Numbered from the stretch's first letter, positions 12,916-20,349 are shown. The stretch is 20,770 bases of DNA from Bacteroidales bacterium UBA4243 (GCA_002396205.1 DGXB01000106.1:1-20770); one strand, 5' to 3'. Notes: generated by a model from the sequence alone, not told the origin. Numbers and translations: made by a program.

Positions 12916-14433
12916 ATGAACGAAGTAAGAGTAAGATTTGCCCCCAGCCCGACGGGTCCTTTGCACATCGGGGGCGTGCGCACCGCATTATATAACTACC
13001 TGTTCGCCAAAAAGAACGGCGGCAAGATGATCCTCCGCATCGAGGACACCGACCAAACGCGCTTCGTGCCTGGCGCCGAGGAATATATCGTGCAATCCTT
13101 GGATTGGTGCGGCATCAAGTTCGACGAAAGCGACTATGTGGGCGGCGAATATGGCCCCTACAAGCAAAGCAACCGCAAGCACCTCTATAAGCAATACAGC
13201 GACGAGCTGTTGGCCAAAGGCTGCGCCTACATCGCCTTCGACACTGCCGAGGAACTCGACCGTTACCGCAAAGAGGCCGAAGCCAACAAGCAGACCTTCA
13301 TCTACAACTGCCAAAGTCGCAAGCACCTGCGCAACAGCTTGACGATGAGCAAGGAAGAAGTCGACAAGCTGATGGCCGATGGAACACCCTACACCGTGCG
13401 TTTCATGATTCCCGAAGACCGCGAAATTGTGATGCACGACCTTATCCGTGGCGAGGTGCATGTGCAAACCAACACTTTGGACGACAAGGTCTTGTTCAAG
13501 AGCGACGGGATGCCGACCTATCACTTAGCCAACATCGTCGATGACCACCTGATGAAAATCAGCCATGTCATCCGTGGTGAGGAATGGCTGCCTTCGATGC
13601 CGCTCCATGTGATGCTCTATGAGGCTTTTGGTTGGGAGGCTCCGCAATTTGCCCACCTGCCCCTGCTGCTCAAGCCAGACGGCAACGGCAAGCTGAGCAA
13701 GCGCGACGGCGACCGCCTCGGTTTCCCCGTCTTCCCGATGTATTGGGTCGACCCGAAGACTGGCGACACGGCCATGGGCTACAAGCAGTCGGGCTACTAC
13801 CCCGAGGCCTTCATCAACATGCTCGCCCTCCTTGGCTGGAATCCTGGTACCGAGCAGGAAATCTTCACCATGGACGAACTGATCCAAGCATTCTCATTGG
13901 AGCGTTGCAGCAAGAGCGGCGCCAAGTTCAACGTGGAAAAGACCAAATGGTTCAACCACGAGTGGCTGATGCGCAAGTCGGACGAGGAGGTCGGCAAGGA
14001 CTATCAGGCTTGGCTGAAGGCTGAGAAGAACCTTGACGTGCCGATTGACTTTGCCGTGAAAGTGGCTGGTTTGGTGAAAGATAGGGTCAACTTCGTGAAG
14101 GAAATTTGGGACCAGAGCTTCTTCTTCTTCGAGGCCCCGACGGAATATGACCCCGTGACGGTGAAGAAACGCTGGAAGGAAAACAGTGCCGAGACGATGC
14201 TCAAGGTGAAGGAAGTCATCCGTGGCATCGAGCCGTTCAGCTTGGCCAACATCGACGAGACCTTGAACAATTGGATAACTGGCAACGAGCTGAACATGGG
14301 CTTGGTAATGAATGGTTTGCGCCTGATGGTGGTGGGTGCCGGCAAAGGCCCGCACATCGGCGAAATCCTTGAACTTTTGGGCAAGGAGGAGACCCTCAAG
14401 CGCATTGATGCAGGCGTGAAGGCATTGGGCTGA
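12916..14433 (+). CDS. gltX: Glutamyl-tRNA synthetase
   Basis: Class I aminoacyl-tRNA synthetase that charges tRNA-Glu with glutamate in the cytoplasm. The 505-residue product opens with VRFAPSPTGPLHIGGVRTAL, carrying the HIGH-type signature (HIGG), and has the KMSKS-type motif GNGKLSKRDG near residue 258. A DKVLFKSDGMPTYHLANIVDD segment (about 193-213) of the catalytic core lies between them. The C-terminal half (about 330-505) is the helical anticodon-binding region. The KRDGDRLGFPVFPMYW insertion after KLSKR is, as I recall, usual in Bacteroidota. The start is immediate to the signature and fits the family length of about 500. The gene is convergent with the M28 peptidase, and the stop codons are one base apart. 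Confidence 0.97.
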   Translation: MNEVRVRFAPSPTGPLHIGGVRTALYNYLFAKKNGGKMILRIEDTDQTRFVPGAEEYIVQSLDWCGIKFDESDYVGGEYGPYKQSNRKHLYKQYSDELLAKGCAYIAFDTAEELDRYRKEAEANKQTFIYNCQSRKHLRNSLTMSKEEVDKLMADGTPYTVRFMIPEDREIVMHDLIRGEVHVQTNTLDDKVLFKSDGMPTYHLANIVDDHLMKISHVIRGEEWLPSMPLHVMLYEAFGWEAPQFAHLPLLLKPDGNGKLSKRDGDRLGFPVFPMYWVDPKTGDTAMGYKQSGYYPEAFINMLALLGWNPGTEQEIFTMDELIQAFSLERCSKSGAKFNVEKTKWFNHEWLMRKSDEEVGKDYQAWLKAEKNLDVPIDFAVKVAGLVKDRVNFVKEIWDQSFFFFEAPTEYDPVTVKKRWKENSAETMLKVKEVIRGIEPFSLANIDETLNNWITGNELNMGLVMNGLRLMVVGAGKGPHIGEILELLGKEETLKRIDAGVKALG

Positions 14434-14434
14434 T

Positions 14435-15658
14435 TTAGTAGACTACCAACCGTTGCGTAGCGGTGCCTTGCAATGTCACTACTGTTACCATGTAAATTCC
14501 TGAGGCAAAGTCGTTTGTGTTGATGACGCATTTGTTTTCGCCATTCAATTCCACTGCTTTGGCCTGTTGGCCAATAAGGTTGTGGACCGCAATGCGTTGC
14601 AGGCCATCGTCCGAAAGGATGGTCACCGCGTCGTGGGCGGGGTTGGGAAACAGCGTCACGTTGGCGGTCTCGGTTTCGGCGATGCCGTCGTGGTTGAGGC
14701 CGGCCAAGGTGGCCACCAAGCCGAGGTTAAGCTCTGTGAAGCGTTTCGATTGGTCCAAGTTGTTGACGCTCAAGCCCAAAACATCCTGCCGCGTGTGGAT
14801 GAACGGCGAGCTGGCATGTACGTCCTCGAAGGGATGCACGGCAGGGTAGCCGTTGCGGTTGAAAGAGGAATAGTCGCTGTCGCCCCAGGCCAACCAATTC
14901 TGCCGGATGGGCATTTCAGGGAAATAGACATGGCTGAAGTTGTAGACGTAATCGGCTATCAATGAGTCTTGTGTGGTGTACATCAGGTGAACATGGATGT
15001 CGGTGCCTTCTTCGAGGTAGCCCGTCATGTCGAGGTTGAAATAGCCCACAATATCCATAAGTTGTTCGGCCATGTCGTGCGCATAAGCTGCGCTACCAAC
15101 AAGCCCTATTTCCTCGGCACACCAGTTGGCGTAGATGATGGTGCGGTCGAAGGTGTAATGGCTTAGTATTCTGGCAGTTTCGAGGATGCCAGCCACGCCC
15201 GTGGCGTTGTCGTCGGCACCAGGCGAACGGATGGTGTCGGGGTCGGAGCCGTCGTCGTTCCATGAGTCGTAATGCGCCCCGCAAATGACGTATTCTTCGG
15301 GCGTTTTGGTGCCCCATTGCACGGCGAGGATGTTGTCGGCGGTCTCTTCGGGATAGCCGGGCTTGTTGACCTTGAAGTCGTGGAGCATCACCGTGTCGGT
15401 GCCGAAGCCTTGGTAACGGCCTACGAGCCAGTCTTGTACGTCGTAGATGAAGCGGCTGTCGAAGCGGCGTGTATGGTACGAGCTCAGGTGCTCGATGCTG
15501 GCCTTGAGGCTGTCGATGGACACCGAATCCATCATGGTGCGGATTTCGAGGTTGACGGTCGAAACCACGGGGTAGGTGTGTTCAAAGAGGTGTGGCGCCT
15601 GTGCCCATGCGGCTGTGGCCAATGCCCATAAAATGGCGGTAAACAATAATTTTTTCAT
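14435..15658 (-). CDS. Secreted M28-family zinc peptidase with T9SS type A sorting domain
   Basis: Predicted extracellular aminopeptidase-like metallohydrolase of 407 residues. A cleavable signal peptide, MKKLLFTAILWALATAAWAQ, directs Sec export. The M28 domain (about 40-325) shows the di-zinc ligand set in order: GAHYDS (H129), PGADDN (D149/D150), CAEEIGL (E182/E183), FNLDM (D210) and FIHTRQD (H288). Residues of about 335-407 (VTLFPNPAHDAVTI, NLIGQ, FASGIYMV, QRLVVY) match the type A C-terminal sorting signal. The protein should therefore be exported by the type IX system and released or attached at the surface. It probably feeds on peptides. It lies 5 bp downstream of tsaB on the same strand, so the two are likely co-transcribed. 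The T9SS machinery itself is not in the window. Confidence 0.92.
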   Translation of the reverse strand: MKKLLFTAILWALATAAWAQAPHLFEHTYPVVSTVNLEIRTMMDSVSIDSLKASIEHLSSYHTRRFDSRFIYDVQDWLVGRYQGFGTDTVMLHDFKVNKPGYPEETADNILAVQWGTKTPEEYVICGAHYDSWNDDGSDPDTIRSPGADDNATGVAGILETARILSHYTFDRTIIYANWCAEEIGLVGSAAYAHDMAEQLMDIVGYFNLDMTGYLEEGTDIHVHLMYTTQDSLIADYVYNFSHVYFPEMPIRQNWLAWGDSDYSSFNRNGYPAVHPFEDVHASSPFIHTRQDVLGLSVNNLDQSKRFTELNLGLVATLAGLNHDGIAETETANVTLFPNPAHDAVTILSDDGLQRIAVHNLIGQQAKAVELNGENKCVINTNDFASGIYMVTVVTLQGTATQRLVVY

Positions 15659-15663
15659 GGTGT

Positions 15664-16359
15664 TTATAACCCCTTGACGTGCGGTTTGCCCGCGATGAAA
15701 TCCTTCAGGTAGAACGGTTCGAAATAGGCCACGTCGACGAAATCTTGTGCTTTCAAGGCTTTTTCGGCGAGAGGGAGCATATAGGCTGCCGAAGGCTTGA
15801 AACCGTCTACGATGCTGATATTGGATTGGCTTTCAAACAGTTTGTTCAGTTTCGGGGCACCGTCGCCAAAGAGCCAGAGGTGGTGGTCCTTCCGCAATTC
15901 CTCGAAAGCGTTTTCGTCGATGACCAAAGCGGCAGTGTCGTTGATTTTCTGCAAGTTGGCATCGAAGACAGCGGCATATACCTCCATGCGGCGGGCATCG
16001 ATCATCGGCACCAGCAGGTCGTTCTCGCCGATTTGGCTGCCTAATTTCATTTTCATGCCGTAGGCCATGGCTTCAAGGGTGTCGATGGCCATCAGTGGCA
16101 GGTCGGCGGCATAGCAGATGCCTTTGGCCGTGCTCACCCCGATGCGCAGACCCGTGTAGGAGCCGGGACCCTTGCTCACTGCCACGGCATCCAATTGGTT
16201 ATAGTCGATTTTGGCCACCTCCATCACCTCGCGGATGAAGTTGGTAATCTTTTCTGAATGAGCGTTTTGCCCTTCCGTTTCGCGCAAGGCGATGGTGCAG
16301 CAGCTTTCGTTAAGTGCCACCGAGCAAACTGGCGTAGCCGTTTCCAAACACAGTATCAT
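15664..16359 (-). CDS. tsaB: tRNA threonylcarbamoyladenosine biosynthesis protein TsaB
   Basis: Non-catalytic partner of TsaD in the TsaB-TsaD-TsaE complex, which makes the t6A modification at position 37 of ANN-decoding tRNAs. The 231-residue product starts MILCLETATPVCSVAL, an ASKHA-fold first strand, and has the TsaB hallmark SKGPGSYTGLRIGVSTAKGI near residue 68, followed by DTLEAMAYG. The ATG at 16359 is preferred over the upstream in-frame ATG at 16461, because homologues begin at this point and an AAGGA lies just before it. Length matches the family. A -7 box lies 20 bp upstream. It is followed after 5 bp by the M28 peptidase gene, an operon pairing without obvious functional logic. Confidence 0.94.
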   Translation of the reverse strand: MILCLETATPVCSVALNESCCTIALRETEGQNAHSEKITNFIREVMEVAKIDYNQLDAVAVSKGPGSYTGLRIGVSTAKGICYAADLPLMAIDTLEAMAYGMKMKLGSQIGENDLLVPMIDARRMEVYAAVFDANLQKINDTAALVIDENAFEELRKDHHLWLFGDGAPKLNKLFESQSNISIVDGFKPSAAYMLPLAEKALKAQDFVDVAYFEPFYLKDFIAGKPHVKGL

Positions 16360-16379
16360 ATTCTTCCTTTTTATTGCTG

Positions 16380-16387
16380 CAAAAGTA
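16380..16387 (-). promoter_or_regulatory. -7 element (TACTTTTG, minus strand) of tsaB
   Basis: Matches TAnnTTTG and ends about 20 bp before the chosen tsaB ATG, which supports that start over the longer one: a start at 16461 would lie upstream of this promoter. No clear TTG at -33. Confidence 0.5.
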
Positions 16388-16470
16388 GGCAATTTTGCGG
16401 TACGCCGACCATTGGTTTCGGCACTTTCGACAATACAAAAAATAATTAGCGTTGAAACCAAAAAATAATG

Positions 16471-16478
16471 TATATTTG
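16471..16478 (+). promoter_or_regulatory. -7 element (TATATTTG) of the methyltransferase gene
   Basis: Matches TAnnTTTG. A TTG at 16452-16454 lies 16 bp upstream, shorter than the usual spacing. The divergent tsaB promoter lies about 85 bp away. Confidence 0.5.
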
Positions 16479-16571
16479 CAAGATTAATTTGCCTTTTTAG
16501 GCTATTTTGTAAATGTTTGAAACAGAGTTCGTTAAGTAGTTTTAATGGGACTTAGGAGGCGAAGCTGTAGA

Positions 16572-18278
16572 ATGACGGAAACCAACCTTTTCATATCCAA
16601 AGCCACCCAACGCAACTGGGATAAGCTGAAAAACGATGGCGACGACCGCTTGCAACGGCGGGCCAACAAGAGCCGGTCGCAAAAGATCATCACGCCAGAG
16701 GGCTATGTGATGGCGGCCAGTTTGCCCCGTTTCGTGGAAGACTTGAAGGCCGAAAACCATCCTATCAACGACTTGATTTTCAGCCTCTGCGCCATGTATG
16801 TCGAGCACAACAAGGTGAGCGAGGCCAACCGCAAGCGTTTCTTTGAGGAATACACACACTATCAACGGATTGAGCTTAGCGTTCCACGTCAAATCCTGAA
16901 AAACCGGCAGGACGACTGGATTGGTTTTGTTTACCAGTCGCTGACGGCAGAGGGTCAACGCATCTTGAAAGGTTTGTATTACACCAAACCAATGATTGTC
17001 AATGAGATGCTTTCCGATATTCGCGTATTGAACGGTGAGCGTTTCCTTGACCCATGTTGTGGCAGTGGCATTTTCTTGCTCAAAGTGGAACATGCTAATT
17101 TGGAGCAGCTCTATGGCATCGACAACGACCCGCTGGCCGTGATGATTGCTAAGGCCAATTTGATGGTAAAATTCGGAGAATCATCGGTTTATCCACAAAT
17201 CTATCAAATGGACTTCATGCGTCATGCGGCCTCTGCTCTTGGCGACGTGAAGTTCGATTACATCGTTACCAATCCGCCATGGGGCACCGAAAAAGGGCAT
17301 CTGCACACGTCCGACATCATTTCCTCGAAGGAGAAGGCCTCGTTGTTTTTCACCGAGTCGTTCAAGTTCTTGAACAAGAATGGAATACAGCATTTCCTCT
17401 TGCCTTCTTCATTGATGAAGATCAAGGTTCATGCCGACTTGCGCCGCTTCGTGACGCACGAGACGCGCATGGAGAGCCTGAAATGCTACCGCGAACGGTT
17501 CAAAGGGGTGTTTACGGATTTCATCAGCTTGAAAGTCAGCAATAAACCTGTTTTTGGGAGCCAGAACTATTTGGTGTATGGGGCCAACAACGAGGTGTCG
17601 CGCAAGGAGTTTATGCCGCTCGAGGACGATTTCTGCGCCATCCCGATGCTCAATGACCGCGATGAGGCCATCATTGGCAAGGCGGAGCGCCTGCGCCACG
17701 ACGACCTCTCACACAGCCGTTGGGCCTTGGGCATCATCACGGGTAATAATGCCAAAGTGCTGAAAGACAGGCCGCAAAAGGGGATGGAACCCATCTTTAC
17801 GGGCAAGGACATCGGCAAGTACAGCCTGAAAGCACCGAGCCGCTACATCAAGTTCAATCGTGCTGATTTCCAGCAATGTGCAAAGGAGGAGTTCTATCGT
17901 GCCAAGGAGAAATTAGTGTATAAGTTCGTTTCGGGCAAGTTGTGTTTCACCTACGACGACCGGCAGCGGCTGTTCCTCAACAGCGCGAATATCCTCATTC
18001 CCGAGGTGGACGGCATGAGCACGAAAACGGTTTTGGCTTTCCTTAATTCGTCGTTGTTCAACTTCTTGTACACCAAGCGTTTCAATGACCTCAAAATCCT
18101 GAAGGGCAACCTTTGCACCTTGCCGTTCCCGAAGATTACGGCGGAGCAAGACCAAAAACTTTCAGTTCTCGTCGACCGTGCTTTGAAGGGCGATACCCTC
18201 GCGATAGATGAGATTGATGCATTGATTTATGCTCTTTATAACATTGATTCTGAGGAGATTGCTTTAATAATGAAGTAA
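16572..18278 (+). CDS. N6-adenine DNA methyltransferase with TaqI-like C-terminal region (orphan)
   Basis: Predicted S-adenosylmethionine-dependent adenine methylase of 568 residues. Counting from the alternative ATG at 16545, motif I is RFLDPCCGSGIFLL (about 167-179), GIDNDPLAV (191-199) binds SAM ribose, and motif IV is TNPPWG (242-247), the NPPY-type catalytic loop of gamma-class N6 enzymes. An N-terminal helical region (about 1-140) precedes these. The C-terminal half contains PIFTGKDIGKYSLKAPSRYI and NSSLFNFLYTKRFNDLKILK, typical of TaqI-like target-recognition domains of Type I/IIG enzymes. I start at 16572 because AGGAGG lies 12 bp upstream; 16545 adds nine residues. No nuclease domain or partner restriction gene is visible, so it may be an orphan methylase or the methylation half of a lost system. 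Confidence 0.85.
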   Translation: MTETNLFISKATQRNWDKLKNDGDDRLQRRANKSRSQKIITPEGYVMAASLPRFVEDLKAENHPINDLIFSLCAMYVEHNKVSEANRKRFFEEYTHYQRIELSVPRQILKNRQDDWIGFVYQSLTAEGQRILKGLYYTKPMIVNEMLSDIRVLNGERFLDPCCGSGIFLLKVEHANLEQLYGIDNDPLAVMIAKANLMVKFGESSVYPQIYQMDFMRHAASALGDVKFDYIVTNPPWGTEKGHLHTSDIISSKEKASLFFTESFKFLNKNGIQHFLLPSSLMKIKVHADLRRFVTHETRMESLKCYRERFKGVFTDFISLKVSNKPVFGSQNYLVYGANNEVSRKEFMPLEDDFCAIPMLNDRDEAIIGKAERLRHDDLSHSRWALGIITGNNAKVLKDRPQKGMEPIFTGKDIGKYSLKAPSRYIKFNRADFQQCAKEEFYRAKEKLVYKFVSGKLCFTYDDRQRLFLNSANILIPEVDGMSTKTVLAFLNSSLFNFLYTKRFNDLKILKGNLCTLPFPKITAEQDQKLSVLVDRALKGDTLAIDEIDALIYALYNIDSEEIALIMK

Positions 18279-18282
18279 AAAC

Positions 18283-18310
18283 AGGTCCCTGAGCCTGTCG
18301 AAGGGCCGGT
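18283..18310 (+). repeat. Left arm of 28-bp inverted repeat around the GIY-YIG gene
   Basis: Starts AGGTCCCTGAGC and ends GAAGGGCCGGT. It matches the reverse complement of 18609-18636 with one mismatch (C versus T, centre left). It begins 5 bp after the methyltransferase stop codon. The core CCTGAGCNTGTCGAAGG is, from memory, a very widespread bacterial repeat. Confidence 0.9.
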
Positions 18311-18326
18311 ATAAGAAGTGAAATCT

Positions 18327-18638
18327 ATGTGTTACATGTATATTCTTCGTTGTTCAAACGGCCAATATTATGTTGGTAGCACAAAAGATATTGACAAACG
18401 ACTTGCAGAGCATCAAGCAGGAGAAGGTTGTCTATTTACAAAGAAACATTTACCGGTTGAATTGGTCTATTTTGAAAAGTTTCAGAGAATTGACGAGGCT
18501 TTTCTTCGTGAACATCAAGTCAAAGGTTGGAATAGAAAAAAGAAGGAAGCTTTAATAAACAATCATCGAGAATTATTGCCTGAGTTGTCGAAAGCTAAAA
18601 CGGTTCAAACCGGCCCTTCGACAAGCTCAGGGACCTAG
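18327..18638 (+). CDS. GIY-YIG domain endonuclease-like protein (UPF0213/YhbQ type)
   Basis: Encodes 103 residues from ATG 18327; an in-frame GTG at 18318 and an ATG at 18336 are alternatives. The N-terminus MCYMYILRCSNGQYYVGSTK contains the two strands of the GIY-YIG fold (MYILR as GIY, YYVG as YIG). KRLAEHQAGEG and the loop to FLREHQVKGWNRKKKEALI follow, typical of the small single-domain YhbQ/UPF0213 group. Such proteins are predicted nucleases with divalent-metal catalysis; cellular roles are poorly known. The last residues, TGPSTSSGT, are encoded by the right arm of a 28-bp inverted repeat, so the repeat has become coding sequence. Codon use is AT-richer than in the flanking methyltransferase and galE, consistent with an inserted cassette. 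Confidence 0.88.
   Translation: MCYMYILRCSNGQYYVGSTKDIDKRLAEHQAGEGCLFTKKHLPVELVYFEKFQRIDEAFLREHQVKGWNRKKKEALINNHRELLPELSKAKTVQTGPSTSSGT
18609..18636 (-). repeat. Right arm of 28-bp inverted repeat, inside the GIY-YIG coding end
   Basis: Starts ACCGGCCCTTCG and ends CTCAGGGACCT. It pairs with 18283-18310 in 27 of 28 positions and supplies the final codons of the GIY-YIG gene (stop TAG overlaps its edge). It lies 21 bp before the galE ATG. Confidence 0.9.
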
Positions 18639-18657
18639 TATCTAACTCTAAAACATC

Positions 18658-19668
18658 ATGAATATACTAGTCACAGGCGGGGCTGGCTTTATCGGCTCGC
18701 ACACCTTAGTTGAATTGAACGCTGCGGGACACGAGACCGTAGTCATTGATAACCTCAGCAACTCGAATAAAAAATCCCTTGAGCGCGTGGCGGAGCTGAC
18801 GGGCAAGGAAATCCCCTTCTACGAAGTCGACATCCGCGACCGCGAAGGCCTCAACCGCGTGATGGAAAAGCACCATTTCGATGCCTGCATCCACTTCGCG
18901 GGACTGAAAGCCGTGGGCGAAAGCGTGGAGAAGCCTTGGGAATACTACGAAAACAACATCGGAGGCACGCTCGTCTTGCTCGACGTGATGCGCAAGCACG
19001 GCTGCAAGAACATCATCTTCTCGTCGTCGGCCACCGTCTATGGCGACCCGGCCATCATTCCCATCACCGAAGAATGTCCCAAGGGTCATTGCACCAACCC
19101 TTACGGCCAGACCAAGAGCATGCTCGAAGAAATCATGATGGACATGCAGAAGGCCGACAAGGAGTGGAACATCGTGCTGTTGCGCTATTTCAACCCCATT
19201 GGTGCCCACCCGAGCGGCAGGATAGGGGAGAACCCAAACGGCATCCCGAACAACTTGATGCCTTACGTCACCCAAGTGGCTGTTGGCAAACGACCCGAAC
19301 TTGGCGTTTTCGGCAACGACTATCCCACGCCCGATGGCACTGGCGTCCGCGACTACATCCATGTCGTCGACTTGGCACGAGGCCATGTGGCGGCCCTGCA
19401 AGCCATCGAAAGGAACTGTGGCATAGCGATTTATAACCTTGGCACGGGACAAGGCTATTCGGTGTTGGATGTTGTGAAGGCTTTCGAGAAGGTGAATGGC
19501 GTAAAGATTCCGTACAGCATCAAGCCGAGGCGTGCGGGCGACATTGCCACCTGTTATTCCAATCCCGCCAAAGCGGAACGCGAGTTGGGCTGGAAGGCGC
19601 AGTATGGCCTCGAAGAGATGTGCCGCGATTCATGGAACTGGCAGCGGAATAACCCTGACGGGTATTGA
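18658..19668 (+). CDS. galE: UDP-glucose 4-epimerase
   Basis: NAD-dependent interconversion of UDP-glucose and UDP-galactose (possibly also the GlcNAc/GalNAc forms) in the cytoplasm, supplying galactose for polysaccharides and the Leloir pathway. The 336-residue product begins MNILVTGGAGFIGSHTLVEL with the Rossmann motif GGAGFIG, followed by VIDNLSNS. The short-chain dehydrogenase catalytic set is present: Ser in FSSSATVYG (about 121-129) and Y149/K153 in NPYGQTK. RYFNPIGAHPSG and YIHVVDLARGH are further GalE signatures. Length is typical. It starts 19 bp after the GIY-YIG stop and precedes rfbA, consistent with a nucleotide-sugar cluster for surface glycans. No separate promoter is obvious, since the upstream nuclease cassette occupies that space. 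Confidence 0.96.
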   Translation: MNILVTGGAGFIGSHTLVELNAAGHETVVIDNLSNSNKKSLERVAELTGKEIPFYEVDIRDREGLNRVMEKHHFDACIHFAGLKAVGESVEKPWEYYENNIGGTLVLLDVMRKHGCKNIIFSSSATVYGDPAIIPITEECPKGHCTNPYGQTKSMLEEIMMDMQKADKEWNIVLLRYFNPIGAHPSGRIGENPNGIPNNLMPYVTQVAVGKRPELGVFGNDYPTPDGTGVRDYIHVVDLARGHVAALQAIERNCGIAIYNLGTGQGYSVLDVVKAFEKVNGVKIPYSIKPRRAGDIATCYSNPAKAERELGWKAQYGLEEMCRDSWNWQRNNPDGY

Positions 19669-19674
19669 TTTATG

Positions 19675-19707
19675 GAGAACAAAACTAACAAAACCTTCAA
19701 AACAAAG
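19675..19707 (+). repeat. A-rich outer repeat, left end of the GxxExxY cassette
   Basis: Consists of AGAACAAAAC followed by spaced ACAAAAC/CAAAAC units. The reverse complement of 20305-20337 starts the same way (AGAACAAAAC, two variable bases, ACAAAAC), so the two form an imperfect inverted repeat around the nuclease gene. The left copy begins about 7 bp after the galE stop codon. Confidence 0.7.
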
Positions 19708-19729
19708 ATTATCTTAGCCATCGAAACAA

Positions 19730-19776
19730 GCAACGGCGGCAACCGGCACGCCGTTGCAAAGCCACTTTGCGGTGGC
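19730..19776 (+). repeat. Two hairpins upstream of the GxxExxY gene
   Basis: The outer hairpin has a perfect 9-bp stem GCAACGGCG/CGCCGTTGC (19730-19738, 19749-19757) and loop GCAACCGGCA. The inner hairpin is GCCAC-TTTGCG-GTGGC (19761-19776). They are mirrored on the other side of the gene at 20249-20294. Confidence 0.75.
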
Positions 19777-19797
19777 ATAAAACCCAAATAAACTACT

Positions 19798-20238
19798 ATG
19801 ATTGACATCGATGCTTTAAAAAACTATGCTTACGATACGATAGGTGCCATTCATGAGGTTCACAAAGAATTGGGGCCTGGGTTGAACGAGAAAATCTATC
19901 AAGAAGGTTTGCAGTTGGAGTTGAAAGAAAGAGGTATTCCGTTTGAGCGCGAATTGACATTTCATCCAATTTATCATGGCCAAAAAATGGAAGCCACATA
20001 TCGGTTGGATTTTCTTGTAAATAGGGATATTGTGGTAGAATTGAAAACCGTGGAATCACTGATTTCTGAGCATAAGGCTCAATTGTTCAATTATATGCGT
20101 TTGGTTGGTGCCTCTGTTGGCATCCTTGTCAATTTTTATCCAAAGTTTGCAGAAATTGAGCGTTATTTCTATGACAGGGAAGAAAAAGAAATCTATGGTT
20201 CAGATGGCTTTGCCGTCAGGAAGTTTAAATCATCGTGA
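19798..20238 (+). CDS. GxxExxY protein (PD-(D/E)XK nuclease-like)
   Basis: Encodes 146 residues. The name-giving motif is GLNEKIY (G, E and Y at the right spacing) in KELGPGLNEKIYQEGL, near residue 27. The nuclease-like core follows: YRLDFLV (about 64-70) with the metal-binding Asp, and IVVELKTVE (about 75-83) with the E-x-K pair, then a helix with HKAQLFNYMRL. These are the signs of the PDDEXK_3 family. Function is not established; homologues are scattered through Bacteroidota and other phyla. The gene lies between galE and rfbA, flanked on both sides by mirrored hairpins and A-rich repeats, and its codon use is AT-richer than its neighbours. This supports an inserted cassette rather than a member of the sugar pathway. 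Confidence 0.92.
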   Translation: MIDIDALKNYAYDTIGAIHEVHKELGPGLNEKIYQEGLQLELKERGIPFERELTFHPIYHGQKMEATYRLDFLVNRDIVVELKTVESLISEHKAQLFNYMRLVGASVGILVNFYPKFAEIERYFYDREEKEIYGSDGFAVRKFKSS

Positions 20239-20248
20239 GAGCTAATCT

Positions 20249-20294
20249 GCATCCGTCAGGATGCGTTGGAAAGCACGCCGGTTGGCTGCTTTCC
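20249..20294 (+). repeat. Two hairpins downstream of the GxxExxY gene
   Basis: The inner hairpin is GCATCC-GTCA-GGATGC (20249-20264). The outer hairpin has the perfect 8-bp stem GGAAAGCA/TGCTTTCC (20268-20275, 20287-20294). On the reverse strand its loop reads GCCAACCGGCG, almost the loop of the left outer hairpin, although the stems are unrelated. Confidence 0.75.
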
Positions 20295-20304
20295 TTGTTC
20301 TCAA

Positions 20305-20337
20305 AAAAGGTTTTGTCAGTTTTGTAGGTTTTGTTCT
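20305..20337 (-). repeat. A-rich outer repeat, right end of the GxxExxY cassette
   Basis: On the plus strand this is three spaced copies of GTTTTGT, ending GTTTTGTTCT, in inverted orientation to 19675-19707. It ends 12 bp before the rfbA ATG, so the cassette end now forms the rfbA leader. Confidence 0.7.
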
Positions 20338-20349
20338 AAAAAAGAAAAA

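Noticed and set aside
16360..16461. Upstream start for tsaB at 16461
   Set aside because: It would place the start upstream of the TACTTTTG promoter element and add 34 residues absent from the family.
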